The notes under the pieces are model-generated. The model ran no database searches, was not told where the DNA came from, and saw nothing but the letters and a program-made list of their open reading frames with translations. A DNA stretch of 64,000 bases from Nonomuraea pusilla (lineage in GTDB: Bacteria; Actinomycetota; Actinomycetes; Streptosporangiales; Streptosporangiaceae), in NCBI RefSeq assembly GCF_900109355.1, contig NZ_FOBF01000012.1, forward strand, positions 208,790 to 272,789, written 5' to 3'. Of the stretch, positions 52,864 to 61,642 are shown piece by piece. Every line of letters begins with the position of its first letter. Positions within the stretch are counted from its first letter, which is position 1. The position numbers and the translations under genes were made by a program.

Positions 52864-53826
52864 GTGATCTCCTTCGTCTACCGCACCCACTACGAGGGCC
52901 CCCTCGGCAAGCGCGTCCGCCGCCTGCCCGACGACAGCGTCCTCCACTGGTTCCGCCGCGCCTGGGCCGCCGTCGTCGACGAGCCCGGCCGCGACATCCA
53001 GCACTGGCTCGACGCCGAGCTCGGCGGCCCCGTCTACGGCCTGCACACCGTCTTCCGCGAGGCGCGCGAGCAGCGGCTGCCCGCCCCCCGCGACTGGCGC
53101 GAGCTCGCCACCGTGCTGCGCGATCACCTGTACTACGAGGGCGAGCTGCGGGCCGACGAGCACGGCGTGCGGGTGTGCACCGACGACGACGAGGTCGAGC
53201 TCTGCTACTTCTTCTTCGACGACGCGCTGGCCGGGCTGCGGCCGGAGCGGGCGGCGTACCTGCTGCACGAATCCTGGCCCCTGCCGGGCGACGCGGCCGG
53301 CGACCCGCTCCCCGCCGGTCCCGGCGAGACCCACGCCGCCTTCCTCACCTTCTACGACAGCGACAGCATCTGCTGGCAGCCGCCGATCACCTTCCCCGGG
53401 GTCCGGCTGCCCGACCTCGCCGCCCACCTGCGCGCCGCGACGGCCGGGCTGGAGGGGTGGCCGCTCGAACTCGTCGTGCTGCGGGCGCTGCTCGCCCCGC
53501 ACGACACCGGGCTGGGCGAGGCGCTCGCCCGCTGCAACCACTGGCCGTCGTTCGGGGAGCGGACCCCGTCCGAGCTGTACGGCCCGCACGAGACCGCCCA
53601 CGCGTACGCCATGCGCGTCCTGGAGGGCGGCAAGCCCGACCGGGGGCGCGACCCCGCGCGCACCCTGCTGGCCGCCGACCCGCACCTGGCGCAGATGTCG
53701 ATGCACGCCGACGACTACTTCGGCCACCAGCAGTGGTTCCTCTTCGACGACGTCTGGGCCGCCCGGCACGAGCACCTGTCCGGCTCCCTCCTCCACTACG
53801 CCGCCGAGTGGGACCCGTTCTGCTGA
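52864..53826 (+). CDS. Conserved hypothetical protein
   Basis: A 320-residue soluble protein rich in Trp, Tyr, Asp and Arg, with no family I recognise. It opens MISFVYRTHYEGPLGKRVRR and includes DDEVELCYFFFDDALAG, THAAFLTFYDSDSICWQPPI and a His/Asp-rich end (QMSMHADDYFGHQQWFLFDD). No signal or membrane segment. The composition is like a globular enzyme or a DUF of Streptomyces-type genomes. GTG start; a GGAGGTG lies about 16 nt upstream, too far for a standard ribosome-binding site, so the start is uncertain. Confidence 0.65.
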   Translation: MISFVYRTHYEGPLGKRVRRLPDDSVLHWFRRAWAAVVDEPGRDIQHWLDAELGGPVYGLHTVFREAREQRLPAPRDWRELATVLRDHLYYEGELRADEHGVRVCTDDDEVELCYFFFDDALAGLRPERAAYLLHESWPLPGDAAGDPLPAGPGETHAAFLTFYDSDSICWQPPITFPGVRLPDLAAHLRAATAGLEGWPLELVVLRALLAPHDTGLGEALARCNHWPSFGERTPSELYGPHETAHAYAMRVLEGGKPDRGRDPARTLLAADPHLAQMSMHADDYFGHQQWFLFDDVWAARHEHLSGSLLHYAAEWDPFC

Positions 53827-54060
53827 GCCGCCCGGCCTGACGGCGACGACGCGCGGGCGGCGCGCTTCCCCCGCCGCCCGGCGAAGACAGGGGAGACCTC
53901 GCCCAGCGTCACCGGCGTGACCTCTGCGCGGGTGCCGTCGCGGAGCTCCACGAACCGCTGCTGGAGCTGCGCCGGCGCGGCCTGGACGTCGAGGGCGTCC
54001 CTGGCTGCCCCTGTCCACCCCCGACCCGGCCCCGGCAGACCAGATCGGGTTCCCAAGAGG

Positions 54061-54429
54061 CTAGAAGCAGTATTTCTGCGGGGTGCGTCCCGATGCCTCG
54101 ATCTGGACGACCTTGCTCTCGGAGCTGCCGGGGGCCGTGAGGATCATCGCGATGTGCAGCTTCTCGCCAGTGCGGCTGCCGCTGCCGCCGCCGCAGACCG
54201 CGCGCGCCCGCTTGGTGAGGTGGTGGAAGCGGTGGATGACCTTCTTCCAGTTCTTCTTCGGCGTCATGACCATCCACGCCTCGCCGTCGGTCTTCTCGTC
54301 CGTGCAGTGGCTGACGCCCTGGCAGGGGTGGCTGTACTGCTTGACGGACGCCTCGGCGGGGTGGGTCAGCAGCGCTCCCGTGACTGCCGCGGCCACCAGG
54401 CCCAGGGCAAAGGTCTTCATCATGTCCAT
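54061..54429 (-). CDS. Small secreted cysteine-containing protein
   Basis: A 122-residue exported protein: signal peptide MMKTFALGLVAAAVTGALL with cleavage near THPAEA, then about 95 residues with four cysteines (HPCQG, SHCTD, AVCGG, KYCF), probably two disulfides. The body is basic and His-rich (KKVIHRFHHLTKRARAV). No family recognised. GGAG lies 8 nt before the ATG; M3 or M4 are alternative starts. It is followed upstream by a sigma-factor partner gene, with about 100 nt between, so it may or may not be in that unit. Confidence 0.65.
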   Translation of the reverse strand: MDMMKTFALGLVAAAVTGALLTHPAEASVKQYSHPCQGVSHCTDEKTDGEAWMVMTPKKNWKKVIHRFHHLTKRARAVCGGGSGSRTGEKLHIAMILTAPGSSESKVVQIEASGRTPQKYCF

Positions 54430-54534
54430 TGAGATGTCTCCGGCAACCTCAAGGTTCAGGCTTTCCAGGATTGCTCGCCATGCCTCAGGGCAGCCTGTCG
54501 GGACGGCTTCCAGCGGTCCGCCGGGGCGGGCAGG

Positions 54535-55104
54535 TCAGTGCGAGAGCGGGGCGTCCGTGGTGTCCACCAGCCGGCAGTCGGCCACCGGCCCTTCGGCGAC
54601 CCGGGCCCAGATGCCGGCGACCTGCTCGTCGTCGCTGACGCTGAACTCCAGCACGCCGGTCTGCCCTTCCTTGATCACCTTGGGGTCGATCACGAAGGCG
54701 GCGTCGTGGCTCTCGGGCGGGGGGAACACCGACAGAGGCGCCTCCTCGTTGCTCAGGAAACGGGTGGCACGTGGTTCGGGGCCGCACTTCTTGCCGGAGG
54801 GCACGTAGCTGACCACGACCTTCGCGCCCAGCGCCTGCAGGTCGGCCTGGAGCTTGAAGGGGTCCTTGGCCTCGTTGATGGTGATGTCGATCAGCCCGTC
54901 GGAGGCCCTGTCCACCGCGTACGCGGGGTTGCCGAGCAGCAGCGGGGCGGCCACGACTGCCGCGGCGGCGAGCGCGCCGGCGGGGACGAGCAGCGTGAAG
55001 CGGGACATCCGGGTGCGAGGTCTCTTGGCGATCTCGGTCATCACGAACTCCTTGAGCAGTCGGTGACGGCCCTCGGGAAGATCACGCTCAGCCGGGATGT
55101 TCAT
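54535..55104 (-). CDS. Single-pass membrane partner of ECF sigma factor
   Basis: A 189-residue protein with a 35-residue cytosolic N-terminus (MNIPAERDLPEGRHRLLKEF), one helix (FTLLVPAGALAAAAVVAAPL) and an extracellular domain with two cysteines. It resembles the CU044_5270-type proteins that follow sigma factors in Streptosporangiales and may act as anti-sigma, with the short cytosolic tail binding the sigma. The stop-start overlap with the sigma gene is 4 nt (ATGA), so they are coupled. No HxxxCxxC zinc motif, hence not a classical ZAS domain. Confidence 0.75.
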   Translation of the reverse strand: MNIPAERDLPEGRHRLLKEFVMTEIAKRPRTRMSRFTLLVPAGALAAAAVVAAPLLLGNPAYAVDRASDGLIDITINEAKDPFKLQADLQALGAKVVVSYVPSGKKCGPEPRATRFLSNEEAPLSVFPPPESHDAAFVIDPKVIKEGQTGVLEFSVSDDEQVAGIWARVAEGPVADCRLVDTTDAPLSH

Positions 55105-55694
55105 CGGATCTCCTCCTTGGCGGGGCCTCGGTCACCTGTTACCTGTCGAGTCGTGGCGGGGAGTTCCCCCGATCCCGCGAGTTTCTTGCGGGCTCTCGAC
55201 AGGCGGGACCTGACCGTGCCCACTGGGACGCCCAGCGCCTCGGCGGCCTCGGCGTAGTCGAGCCCGGCCCAGACGCACAGGGCGAAGACATCCTGTTCCT
55301 GCTTGCGCAGCCTGCCGTACGCCTGCTTGATCGCGGACAGCCGCTCGGCGTCGTCGACGCGCCCGACCACCTCGTCGGCGAAGTCCGGCACGGATCCACC
55401 TCTGGGCATCCTGGCCAGCGCGTCGTCGTGCCGGCGGGCGGCTCGCCTGGTGTTGCGTGCCACGTTGGTCGCGATGCCGAGCAGCCACGGCCGCAATGAG
55501 CCGCCCTCGGCATCGATCCTGCCGCGTAACCGCCAGGCCTCGAGGAACGTCAGCGCCACGACGTCCTCGGCCTCGGGCCAGTTGGCGGTCAGCCGGAAGG
55601 CATGGTTGTAGACGGCCTTGGCGTACTCGTCGAAGAGCTGCGAGAAGGCCGCCTGGTCCCCAAGGCGAATCCGGGCACGCATCGATGTATCCAC
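55101..55694 (-). CDS. ECF RNA polymerase sigma factor
   Basis: A 197-residue sigma-70 family ECF factor: region 2 (AFSQLFDEYAKAVYNHAFRL, then WPEAEDVVALTFLEAWRLRG) and region 4 (YGRLRKQEQDVFALCVWAGL, then DYAEAAEALGVPVGTVRSRL). It directs RNA polymerase to a stress regulon. It is paired with a membrane partner gene overlapping by 4 nt. The target promoter is unknown; no obvious autoregulatory -35/-10 of ECF type (AAC/CGT) could be assigned. The upstream 500 nt hold an IS5-type transposase scar, so the promoter may have been remodelled. Confidence 0.9.
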   Translation of the reverse strand: MDTSMRARIRLGDQAAFSQLFDEYAKAVYNHAFRLTANWPEAEDVVALTFLEAWRLRGRIDAEGGSLRPWLLGIATNVARNTRRAARRHDDALARMPRGGSVPDFADEVVGRVDDAERLSAIKQAYGRLRKQEQDVFALCVWAGLDYAEAAEALGVPVGTVRSRLSRARKKLAGSGELPATTRQVTGDRGPAKEEIR

Positions 55695-55729
55695 ATATCA
55701 CTACTGTCCGCTCGCGCCCCCGAGTTCCC

Positions 55730-56100
55730 GGTGCGGCGCCGCTGAAGGCGGCTTGCGACAATCGGCGGCGCGCGCCGGCGCCTCCACCGGCAACCGCGCC
55801 CGCCCTGGCGCGCGGACGGCCGACCGGCAGGCGGATGACCGCCGGCCGACGGATGCACCTTGCTGGGCACCCCGCCCGCGAGCGGCCCGGCTCGGCCGCC
55901 TTCAGCCGGAACCGGTGCAGGCGTCGTAGTAGCTGCCTTCGCCCGTCCCTCAGCTCACCGTCCAAGACCATTCCGGTGGCATGACGGCGGGCGCGGGCGG
56001 TGGTGGAGTCGCGCTGACCAGGTCGAGGTCGGCCTGCCCACAGGCTGCGGCCTCGGCGCCACGGGCTGCCGGTACGAAACCGCCACATCACACCGTTGTG
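55730..56100 (-). pseudogene. IS5-family transposase remnant
   Basis: On the minus strand WRFRTGSPWR (near 56057-56089), DSTTARARRHATGM (near 55975-56020) and GRSRAG match, in order, the conserved parts of IS5-type DDE transposases (RLRTGxPWRDLPE, VDSTxxRAHQHAAG, GRSRGG). After a frame change SKVHPSAGGHPPAGRPSARQ matches the next segment. About 45 residues are deleted between the first two motifs, and no intact frame or terminal repeat remains. The whole 55695-56203 gap holds no functional gene; this is an old insertion scar upstream of the sigma-factor gene. Confidence 0.7.
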
Positions 56101-56203
56101 GGGTCTGCGCCCGCCATGCCCCATGGCCTGCACCGGGACCGCAGGCAATCCCTCCGACTCAACTCCATACAGGCCGTGGCGGAGACGTTCGGGAAGCGGG
56201 GCG

Positions 56204-56890
56204 TCACCAGAAGACGATCGCCGTGCCCGTGCCGACGGAGTGGCGGGCGGCGGCGATGAGCTGGAGGCAGGTGAACGCCGCCACCCCGTGCCGCCGCCAG
56301 GCCGCGCCGCCCGGCAGCGGGTCCTCGACCGCCTCCTCCATCTCGTCGGACCACGGGTCGAGGTCCTCCGGCAGCTCCATCAGCGCGGCGAGCCCGCGGC
56401 ACTCCTCCAGCAGCCGCTGCGACGACCCGACGTACGCGCCGGTGATCCGCTCGTCCACCAGCACCGGCGCGAAGTCCACCGGGACGTAGTAGCCGTCGCA
56501 GTCGCTGTGGTGCACCAGATGGTCGAACCCGCCGGCGGCGTCCCCCGGCGACCCGATCACCCGCGGGCCGCCCGGCCCGGCCGACACCGCGACGGCGTGA
56601 CGCGGGCCGTGCACGTACTCGGCGGCCAGCAGCGGGTCGGCGGTGGCCCGCGTGGAGTCGCCGAGCGGCTTGGGCAGCGCCCCGGTCGCGGCCCTGTGGG
56701 CGGCCAGGCGGCGCAGCTCGTGCAGGCCGCCGTACCCCCACATCTCGTAGTCGCGGCGGGCGGACCCGGCGGGCTCCGGCTCGTGCCAGGCGGGCAGGCC
56801 CGCGGCCGCCAGGGCGTCCTGGACGAGGGAGAGCTCCTTGCGCGGACCGTCGCCGTCGATGCGCGTGCCCACCATGATGTCGAGACCCAT
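56204..56890 (-). CDS. Conserved hypothetical protein
   Basis: A 228-residue soluble protein, acidic, opening MGLDIMVGTRIDGDGPRKEL and including DYEMWGYGGLHELRRLAAHR, HHSDCDGYYVPVDFAPVL and EMEEAVEDPLPGG. Similar sequences are annotated as hypothetical in actinobacteria; no catalytic motif is obvious. The ATG at 56890 is chosen because the conserved sequence starts there; the frame extends upstream across the next gene start. No strong Shine-Dalgarno is seen. It lies 65 nt after the convergent-direction neighbour on the same strand. Confidence 0.65.
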   Translation of the reverse strand: MGLDIMVGTRIDGDGPRKELSLVQDALAAAGLPAWHEPEPAGSARRDYEMWGYGGLHELRRLAAHRAATGALPKPLGDSTRATADPLLAAEYVHGPRHAVAVSAGPGGPRVIGSPGDAAGGFDHLVHHSDCDGYYVPVDFAPVLVDERITGAYVGSSQRLLEECRGLAALMELPEDLDPWSDEMEEAVEDPLPGGAAWRRHGVAAFTCLQLIAAARHSVGTGTAIVFW

Positions 56891-56954
56891 GCCCGCATCA
56901 TGCCGCCCCCGCCCGACATTCCGGACGGCGGCGTGAGCCGGCCGGCCCTCCGGG

Positions 56955-58259
56955 TCAGACGGTGTGGCCGACGCGGAAGAAGGCGTCCGGGTCGTAGGCG
57001 TGCTTGATCTCGCGAAGCCGCCGCAGGTCATCCGGTGCGAAGGCGGACGCCGTCCTCGACGGGTCGGTCAGGAAGTTGAGGAAGGTCCCGCCGTTCGCGT
57101 GCGGGCGCAGCGCCTCGGCCAGGCCGGGCGGCGGCGTGTCCACGATGACCGACAGGCGCGTGCTGCGGCGGCTCACCGGTCCGGCGTCCGGCCCGGGTCG
57201 GCCCATCGCGCCGCCCCAGTGCCGCACCTCCACCGTCCGGGCGTGCTCGGACGCCTCCACCAGCGTGCCGATCACCTCGTCGGGCAGCGCGTCGAACAGG
57301 TCCAGGTGCCTGGCGGCCGTGCCGCCCATCGCGGTGCGCGCGTACGGCATCGAGGCGGTCTCGTCCAGCAGCGCGGGCCCGGCGGCCCGCCACAGCGGGG
57401 CGAGCAGCCGCCTGGCGTCGTCCGCCTCCCCGGCGTGCACGGCCTTGACCATGAGGACGTGGCGGCCGCGCAGCGGCTCCGGCGTCGCCGCGTCGTCCGG
57501 CATCCACCGCAGCACGATCGCGGTGCTGAGCGCGTCGGGGATCCGCTCGATCCAGTCGCGGTACGCGGCCAGCGTCTCGGCCGCCCCCTCGATCGGGAAG
57601 TACGCGAAGCCCGCGTACACCTCCGAGACCGGGTGGAGGCGGAACTCCAGCGACGTGACGACGCCGAAGCCGCCGCCGCCCCCGCGCAGCGCCCAGAACA
57701 GGTCGGGGTGGCGGCCCGCGTCGGCGGTGACGTGCCTGCCGTCGGCCGTCAGGACGCGGGCGCGCACCACGCTGTCGGCGGCGAAGCCGTGCCTGCGCGC
57801 CAGCCAGCCGAGACCGCCGCCGAGGGTGTAGCCGGTGACGCCGACCGACGGCGACGAGCCCGACAGCGGCGCCAGCCCGAACGGCGCGCACGCCGCGATC
57901 ACCTCGCCCCACCGGGCGCCGGGGCCGACGCGCGCGATCCGGCGACCCGGGTCCACCAGCACCGACGCCATCGCGGAGGTGTTCACCACGATCCCGCCGT
58001 CGCACCCGGCGTGGGTGCCGTGGCCGGTGGCCTGGACGGCGAACGGCAGCCCGTGCCGCCGGGCCGCCAGCAGCGCCGTACGCACGTCGTCCTCGTGCGC
58101 CGCCTCGGCGACCAGCAGCGGGCGGGGGTCCACGGACGGGTTCAGCGACCGCCGCCGCTCGTCGTAACCGGCTTCGCCCGGCAGGTGGACGGGGCCGGAG
58201 AAACCGTGGAGCAGGCGTGCGGGGTGAACGTCGCCCTGGATGGCGTACGGCTGGGTCAT
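56955..58259 (-). CDS. FAD-linked oxidase, BBE/PCMH family
   Basis: A 434-residue berberine-bridge-type flavoprotein. The FAD domain has QATGHGTHAGCDGG, where the histidine is the usual covalent FAD attachment residue, and SVGVTGYTLGGGLGWLARRH; the second covalent cysteine expected near the latter is absent, so attachment is single at most. GGGGGFGVVTSLEFRLHPV and the C-terminal BBE segment (YDPDAFFRVGHTV) complete the fold. Members oxidise sugars, alkaloids or polyketides with oxygen. ATG start; no RBS of note. Substrate unknown; it stands alone. Confidence 0.9.
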   Translation of the reverse strand: MTQPYAIQGDVHPARLLHGFSGPVHLPGEAGYDERRRSLNPSVDPRPLLVAEAAHEDDVRTALLAARRHGLPFAVQATGHGTHAGCDGGIVVNTSAMASVLVDPGRRIARVGPGARWGEVIAACAPFGLAPLSGSSPSVGVTGYTLGGGLGWLARRHGFAADSVVRARVLTADGRHVTADAGRHPDLFWALRGGGGGFGVVTSLEFRLHPVSEVYAGFAYFPIEGAAETLAAYRDWIERIPDALSTAIVLRWMPDDAATPEPLRGRHVLMVKAVHAGEADDARRLLAPLWRAAGPALLDETASMPYARTAMGGTAARHLDLFDALPDEVIGTLVEASEHARTVEVRHWGGAMGRPGPDAGPVSRRSTRLSVIVDTPPPGLAEALRPHANGGTFLNFLTDPSRTASAFAPDDLRRLREIKHAYDPDAFFRVGHTV

Positions 58260-58400
58260 CTCGGGTCCTTCTCACAGGCGGGGCGGGGAGCGGCCGCCCG
58301 GGGCCGGACGGCTGACTCCACAGTGGTAGAAGCCCCTTACGACCCGGTTCCGACAGCCTTACCACCACTGAGTAAGCCCCCATAAGCCACATGACTCCCG

Positions 58401-58537
58401 ATCAACCTGCAGCCCGATCAACCTGCAGTCCGATCAACCTGCAGCCCGGTCAACCTGCAGTCCGATCAACCTGCAGCCCGGTCAACCTGCAGCCCGGTCA
58501 ACCTGCAGCCCGGTCAACCCGCAGCCCGGTCAACCCG
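58401..58537. repeat. 16-bp tandem minisatellite, eight units
   Basis: Eight consecutive 16-bp units, (A/G)TCAACCTGCAGYCCG, begin at 58401, 58417, 58433, 58449, 58465, 58481, 58497 and 58513, followed by a partial ninth. Changes are confined to two or three positions. Each unit but the last contains the palindrome CTGCAG. Since 16 is not a multiple of 3 it cannot be coding. It lies between two genes reading on the minus strand. Confidence 0.9.
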
Positions 58538-58664
58538 GAAGCGCGGATGCCAGCCAACCCGCAGCGCTGTAGCTCGGTAAGGCCGGACCCGGTCGAAGGT
58601 TCTTCTGGTGGGGTGGGTCGTCCGTCTGGGGGTGTCTGGTGGTGGGGGCTGTTCGTTCGGGGGG

Positions 58665-59864
58665 TCAGGTCGTTCGCCTGGTGGCATCGGGGGGCTGACG
58701 GTCGGGCGGGGGCTCCTCGCCGGGGGTCGGGTAGAGGTAGACCGTGGTGGCCAGCGGGACGCGGCTCCTGATGCGGCGTTCCGTCTCGGCCAGGGCGCGG
58801 GCCGCCTCCTCCGTGTCGCGGGCGGACGGCAGGGTGACGCGCGCCGCCACGAGCAGGTCCTCCGGTCCGAGGTGCAGGGTGCGGAGCTGCGCGAACGACT
58901 CGATCGACGGGTCGTCGCGCAGGACGTCCATGATGGCGTCCTCGACGGCGGGCGACGCCGCCTCACCGATGATCATGCTCTTGGTCTCCCTGGCCAGCGT
59001 CACCGCCACGGCGACCAGCAGCAGCCCGATGGCGACCGACCCCAGCCCGTCGAACGCCCCGTTGCCCGTCACCAGCGTCAGCGTGACCCCGGCCAGCGCG
59101 AACGCCAGGCCCGTCAGCGCCGCCGCGTCCTCCAGCAGCACGACGGGCAGCTCCGGCGCCTTGGCCTCGCGGATGAAGCGGGCCCACGACCGTCCGGCGC
59201 GCACCGGGTTCGAGCTGCGTACCGCCGTCCGCAGCGACAGCCCTTCCAGGACGATGGCCGCCACCAGCACCCCGACGGCCCACGGCCAGCTCTCCAGCGG
59301 ATGCGGGTGGACGATCTTCTCGTACCCCTCGTATAAGGCGAAGAGCCCTCCGCCGAAGAACAGCACCACCGACACCAGGAAGCCGTAGAAGTACCGCTCG
59401 GCGCCGTAGCCGAAGGGATGGGCGCGGCTGGGGCGGCGCGTCGCCCGGCGGCGGCCCAGCATCAGCAGCCCCTGGTTGCCCGAGTCGGCCACGGAGTGGA
59501 TGCCCTCGGCGAGCATCGCCGAGGACCCGGTGAAGAAGAACGCCGCGAACTTCGACGCGGCGATGCCGAGGTTCGCGGCCAGCGCGGCGAGTGTCGCCTC
59601 CCGCGATCCGTCCTCGCTCACGGACGCCGCCTCCCGCGATCCGCCCTCCCGCGATCCGTCTTCACCCGATCCGTCTTCACGCAGGCTGTCTTCACGCAGG
59701 CTGTCTTCACGCAGGCTGTCTTCACGCAGGCTGTCTTCACGCAGGCCGTCCTCCCGCAGACCGGCCCCACGCAGCCCGTCTCCGCGTGTGGAGTCCCGAC
59801 CCAGCCCGTTTCCTCGCGTGACGTCCTCACGCGGGCCGCCTCCGTCTGCGCCGTTCTCGCTCAC
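58665..59864 (-). CDS. Cation diffusion facilitator (metal exporter)
   Basis: A 399-residue CDF transporter with a long N-terminal tail of REDSL repeats (about 1-80), six helices and a C-terminal cytoplasmic domain. The metal-site motif AEGIHSVADSGNQGLL (H-S-V-A-D) is in helix 2, HPFGYGAERYFYGF follows, and the second site on helix 5 reads LLEDAAALTGLAFALAG (E-D replaces H-x3-D), so the zinc set differs from classical Zn-CDF and a Mn/Fe or Co specificity is possible. GTG start; the internal GTG at VSEDGSREATLAALAAN would give a shorter protein lacking the repeats. It probably exports a divalent metal. Confidence 0.87.
   Translation of the reverse strand: MSENGADGGGPREDVTRGNGLGRDSTRGDGLRGAGLREDGLREDSLREDSLREDSLREDSLREDGSGEDGSREGGSREAASVSEDGSREATLAALAANLGIAASKFAAFFFTGSSAMLAEGIHSVADSGNQGLLMLGRRRATRRPSRAHPFGYGAERYFYGFLVSVVLFFGGGLFALYEGYEKIVHPHPLESWPWAVGVLVAAIVLEGLSLRTAVRSSNPVRAGRSWARFIREAKAPELPVVLLEDAAALTGLAFALAGVTLTLVTGNGAFDGLGSVAIGLLLVAVAVTLARETKSMIIGEAASPAVEDAIMDVLRDDPSIESFAQLRTLHLGPEDLLVAARVTLPSARDTEEAARALAETERRIRSRVPLATTVYLYPTPGEEPPPDRQPPDATRRTT
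59681..59755. repeat. 15-bp in-frame tandem repeat, five copies
   Basis: Unit GCAGGCTGTCTTCAC, four perfect copies and one diverged, encoding REDSL repeats in the CDF transporter's N-terminal tail. Confidence 0.85.
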
Positions 59865-60035
59865 GCCCGGCCGCCTACCCAGGCGAGATCGCTTCTATCG
59901 CCCGTCCTGGAAGCCCCTGGTGGCGGGCGGTCCGGATCCGGCGAGATGCCGCGGGGCGCGCCGTGTTGTTACAGTGGCGGCGGCGCGCCGGGAACTGTGG
60001 GCGGGCGGCGTGCCGATCTGTCGTGGAGGGCGCGC

Positions 60036-61127
60036 GTGGCGAGGGGGAGGCGGGCGAGTGCGGCCCGGCTGGCGCAGGTGCTGATGGCCGCGTGGCCGTT
60101 CGTCATGATGGGCGGCGTCGTCGCGGTCGACCTGCTGGCCGGCCCTCAGTACGGCTACCTGACCCTGCTCGCGCTCGGTCCCGCGTTCGCCAGCCTGGTG
60201 GGCCGCGTCCGGCGCACCGTCGTCATCGGCCTGCTCGCCGCCGTGCTCTCCCTGGTGCTCGCCGTGTACGACGACCTGCTCGGCGCCCGGCAGAGCGACC
60301 TCAGCCTCCTGTCGATCGCCGGGGTCACCGTGGCGGGCGTCCTCGCCGCGATGGGCCGGCAGCGGCGCGAGCAGGAGCTCGCCGACGTGCGGTCGGTCGC
60401 CGAGGTGGCGCAGCGGGTGCTGCTGCGCCCGGTGCCGCGCCGGGCCGGGCACCTGCGCGCGGCCGTCTCCTACACCTCGGCCAACGCCGAGGCCCGCATC
60501 GGCGGCGACCTGTACGAGATCGTCACCGGCCCCGGCGGCGTCCGCGTGATCGTCGGCGACGTGCAGGGCAAGGGCCTGGAGGCGGTCGAGACGGCCGCCA
60601 CGGTCCTGGGCGCGTTCCGCGAGGCGGCGCACGACGAGGCCGACCTGCTCGGCGTCACCAGGCGGGTGGAGCGGGCGCTCAACCGGCGGCTGTCGGGTGA
60701 GGAGTTCGTCACCGCCGTGCTGGCGGAGGCCGCCACCGACGGCACGCTGACCCTGCTCAACTACGGCCACCCGGCGCCGCTGCTGCTGCGCGCCGACGGC
60801 GAGACCCTGCTCGCGGAGCCGGGCGCCACCGCGCCGCCGCTCGGCCTGTCGGAGCTGAACGCCCCGGGGCCGGCCCCGTACCAGGTGCCGTTCGCGCCCG
60901 GAGACCAGATCCTGCTGTACACCGACGGCGTGGTCGAGGCGCGCGACCGCACCGGCTCCTTCTACCCGCTGGTGGAGCGTTCCTTCCTGCTCGGCGACGA
61001 CGACCCGGAGCAGGCGCTGGAGAAGCTGCGCCTCGACCTGGTCGCCCACGTCGACGGCCCGCTGCACGACGACGCCGCGATGCTCCTGCTCCGCTGCAAG
61101 GACCCCGCCCTGCCCGACGCCGCCTGA
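60036..61127 (+). CDS. PP2C-type (SpoIIE domain) membrane phosphatase
   Basis: A 363-residue protein with three or four N-terminal helices (about 20-95) and a cytosolic SpoIIE/PP2C domain: ANAEARIGGDLYEIV, VIVGDVQGKGLEAVETAATV, LLNYGHPAPLLLRAD and ILLYTDGVVEARDR hold the acid metal ligands (D in GGDLY, GDVQG and YTDGV). Such phosphatases dephosphorylate anti-sigma antagonists in partner-switching. The GTG has GGAGG 6 nt upstream; the frame extends far upstream over the CDF gene but that part is antisense-like. Its partner kinase and antagonist are not in the window. Confidence 0.88.
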   Translation: MARGRRASAARLAQVLMAAWPFVMMGGVVAVDLLAGPQYGYLTLLALGPAFASLVGRVRRTVVIGLLAAVLSLVLAVYDDLLGARQSDLSLLSIAGVTVAGVLAAMGRQRREQELADVRSVAEVAQRVLLRPVPRRAGHLRAAVSYTSANAEARIGGDLYEIVTGPGGVRVIVGDVQGKGLEAVETAATVLGAFREAAHDEADLLGVTRRVERALNRRLSGEEFVTAVLAEAATDGTLTLLNYGHPAPLLLRADGETLLAEPGATAPPLGLSELNAPGPAPYQVPFAPGDQILLYTDGVVEARDRTGSFYPLVERSFLLGDDDPEQALEKLRLDLVAHVDGPLHDDAAMLLLRCKDPALPDAA

Positions 61128-61133
61128 CCGGGC

Positions 61134-61150
61134 GGCCGGGCCGTCCGGCC
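61134..61150. terminator. Short bidirectional hairpin
   Basis: Stem GGCCGG / CCGGCC with a 5-nt loop in the 32 nt between the convergent PP2C and RraA genes. Confidence 0.4.
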
Positions 61151-61159
61151 GGCGGGGTG

Positions 61160-61642
61160 TCAGGGGCGGGTGACGAGGATGCCGTCGTCGTCGCTCCACA
61201 GGTGGGCGCCGGGGTGGAAGGTGACGCCGCCGAACGTCACCGGCACGTCGCGCTCGCCGGTGCCGAGCTTGCCGCCTTTGCGGGGGTTCGAGCCGAGCGC
61301 CTTGACGCCGAGGTCGAGGCCGCGCAGGGCCGCCACGTCGCGTACGGCGCCGTTGATCACCACGCCGGACCAGCCGTTGCCCGCGGCGATGCCCGCGATG
61401 ACGTCGCCCACCAGCGCCGCGTGCACGGAGCCGCCGCCGTCGACCACCAGCACCCTGCCCTCGCCCGGCTCCGACAGCACCCACTTGAGCAGCGCGTTGT
61501 CCTCGTGGCAGCGGACCGTCACGACGGGGCCGCCGAAGGCGTGGCGGCCGCCGTACTGGCGGAACTGCAGGTCGCAGGAGTCGAGCTCGTCGCCGTGCTC
61601 GTCGTACAGGTCGGCCGTCACGATATCCCTGGATGGGTCCAT
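61160..61642 (-). CDS. RraA-family protein
   Basis: A 160-residue RraA/HMG-aldolase-like protein: TADLYDEHGDELDSCDLQFR, then DGGGSVHAALVGDVIAGIAA (the phosphate/pyruvate site DGGGS), GVVINGAVRDVAALRGLDLG (INGAVRD), and PVTFGGVTFHPG. E. coli RraA inhibits RNase E; other members are HMG/CHA aldolases or demethylmenaquinone-methyltransferase-like in old annotations. ATG 61642 is chosen as conserved MDP; a longer TTG-type start has no support. AAAGG lies 8 nt before. Confidence 0.88.
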   Translation of the reverse strand: MDPSRDIVTADLYDEHGDELDSCDLQFRQYGGRHAFGGPVVTVRCHEDNALLKWVLSEPGEGRVLVVDGGGSVHAALVGDVIAGIAAGNGWSGVVINGAVRDVAALRGLDLGVKALGSNPRKGGKLGTGERDVPVTFGGVTFHPGAHLWSDDDGILVTRP

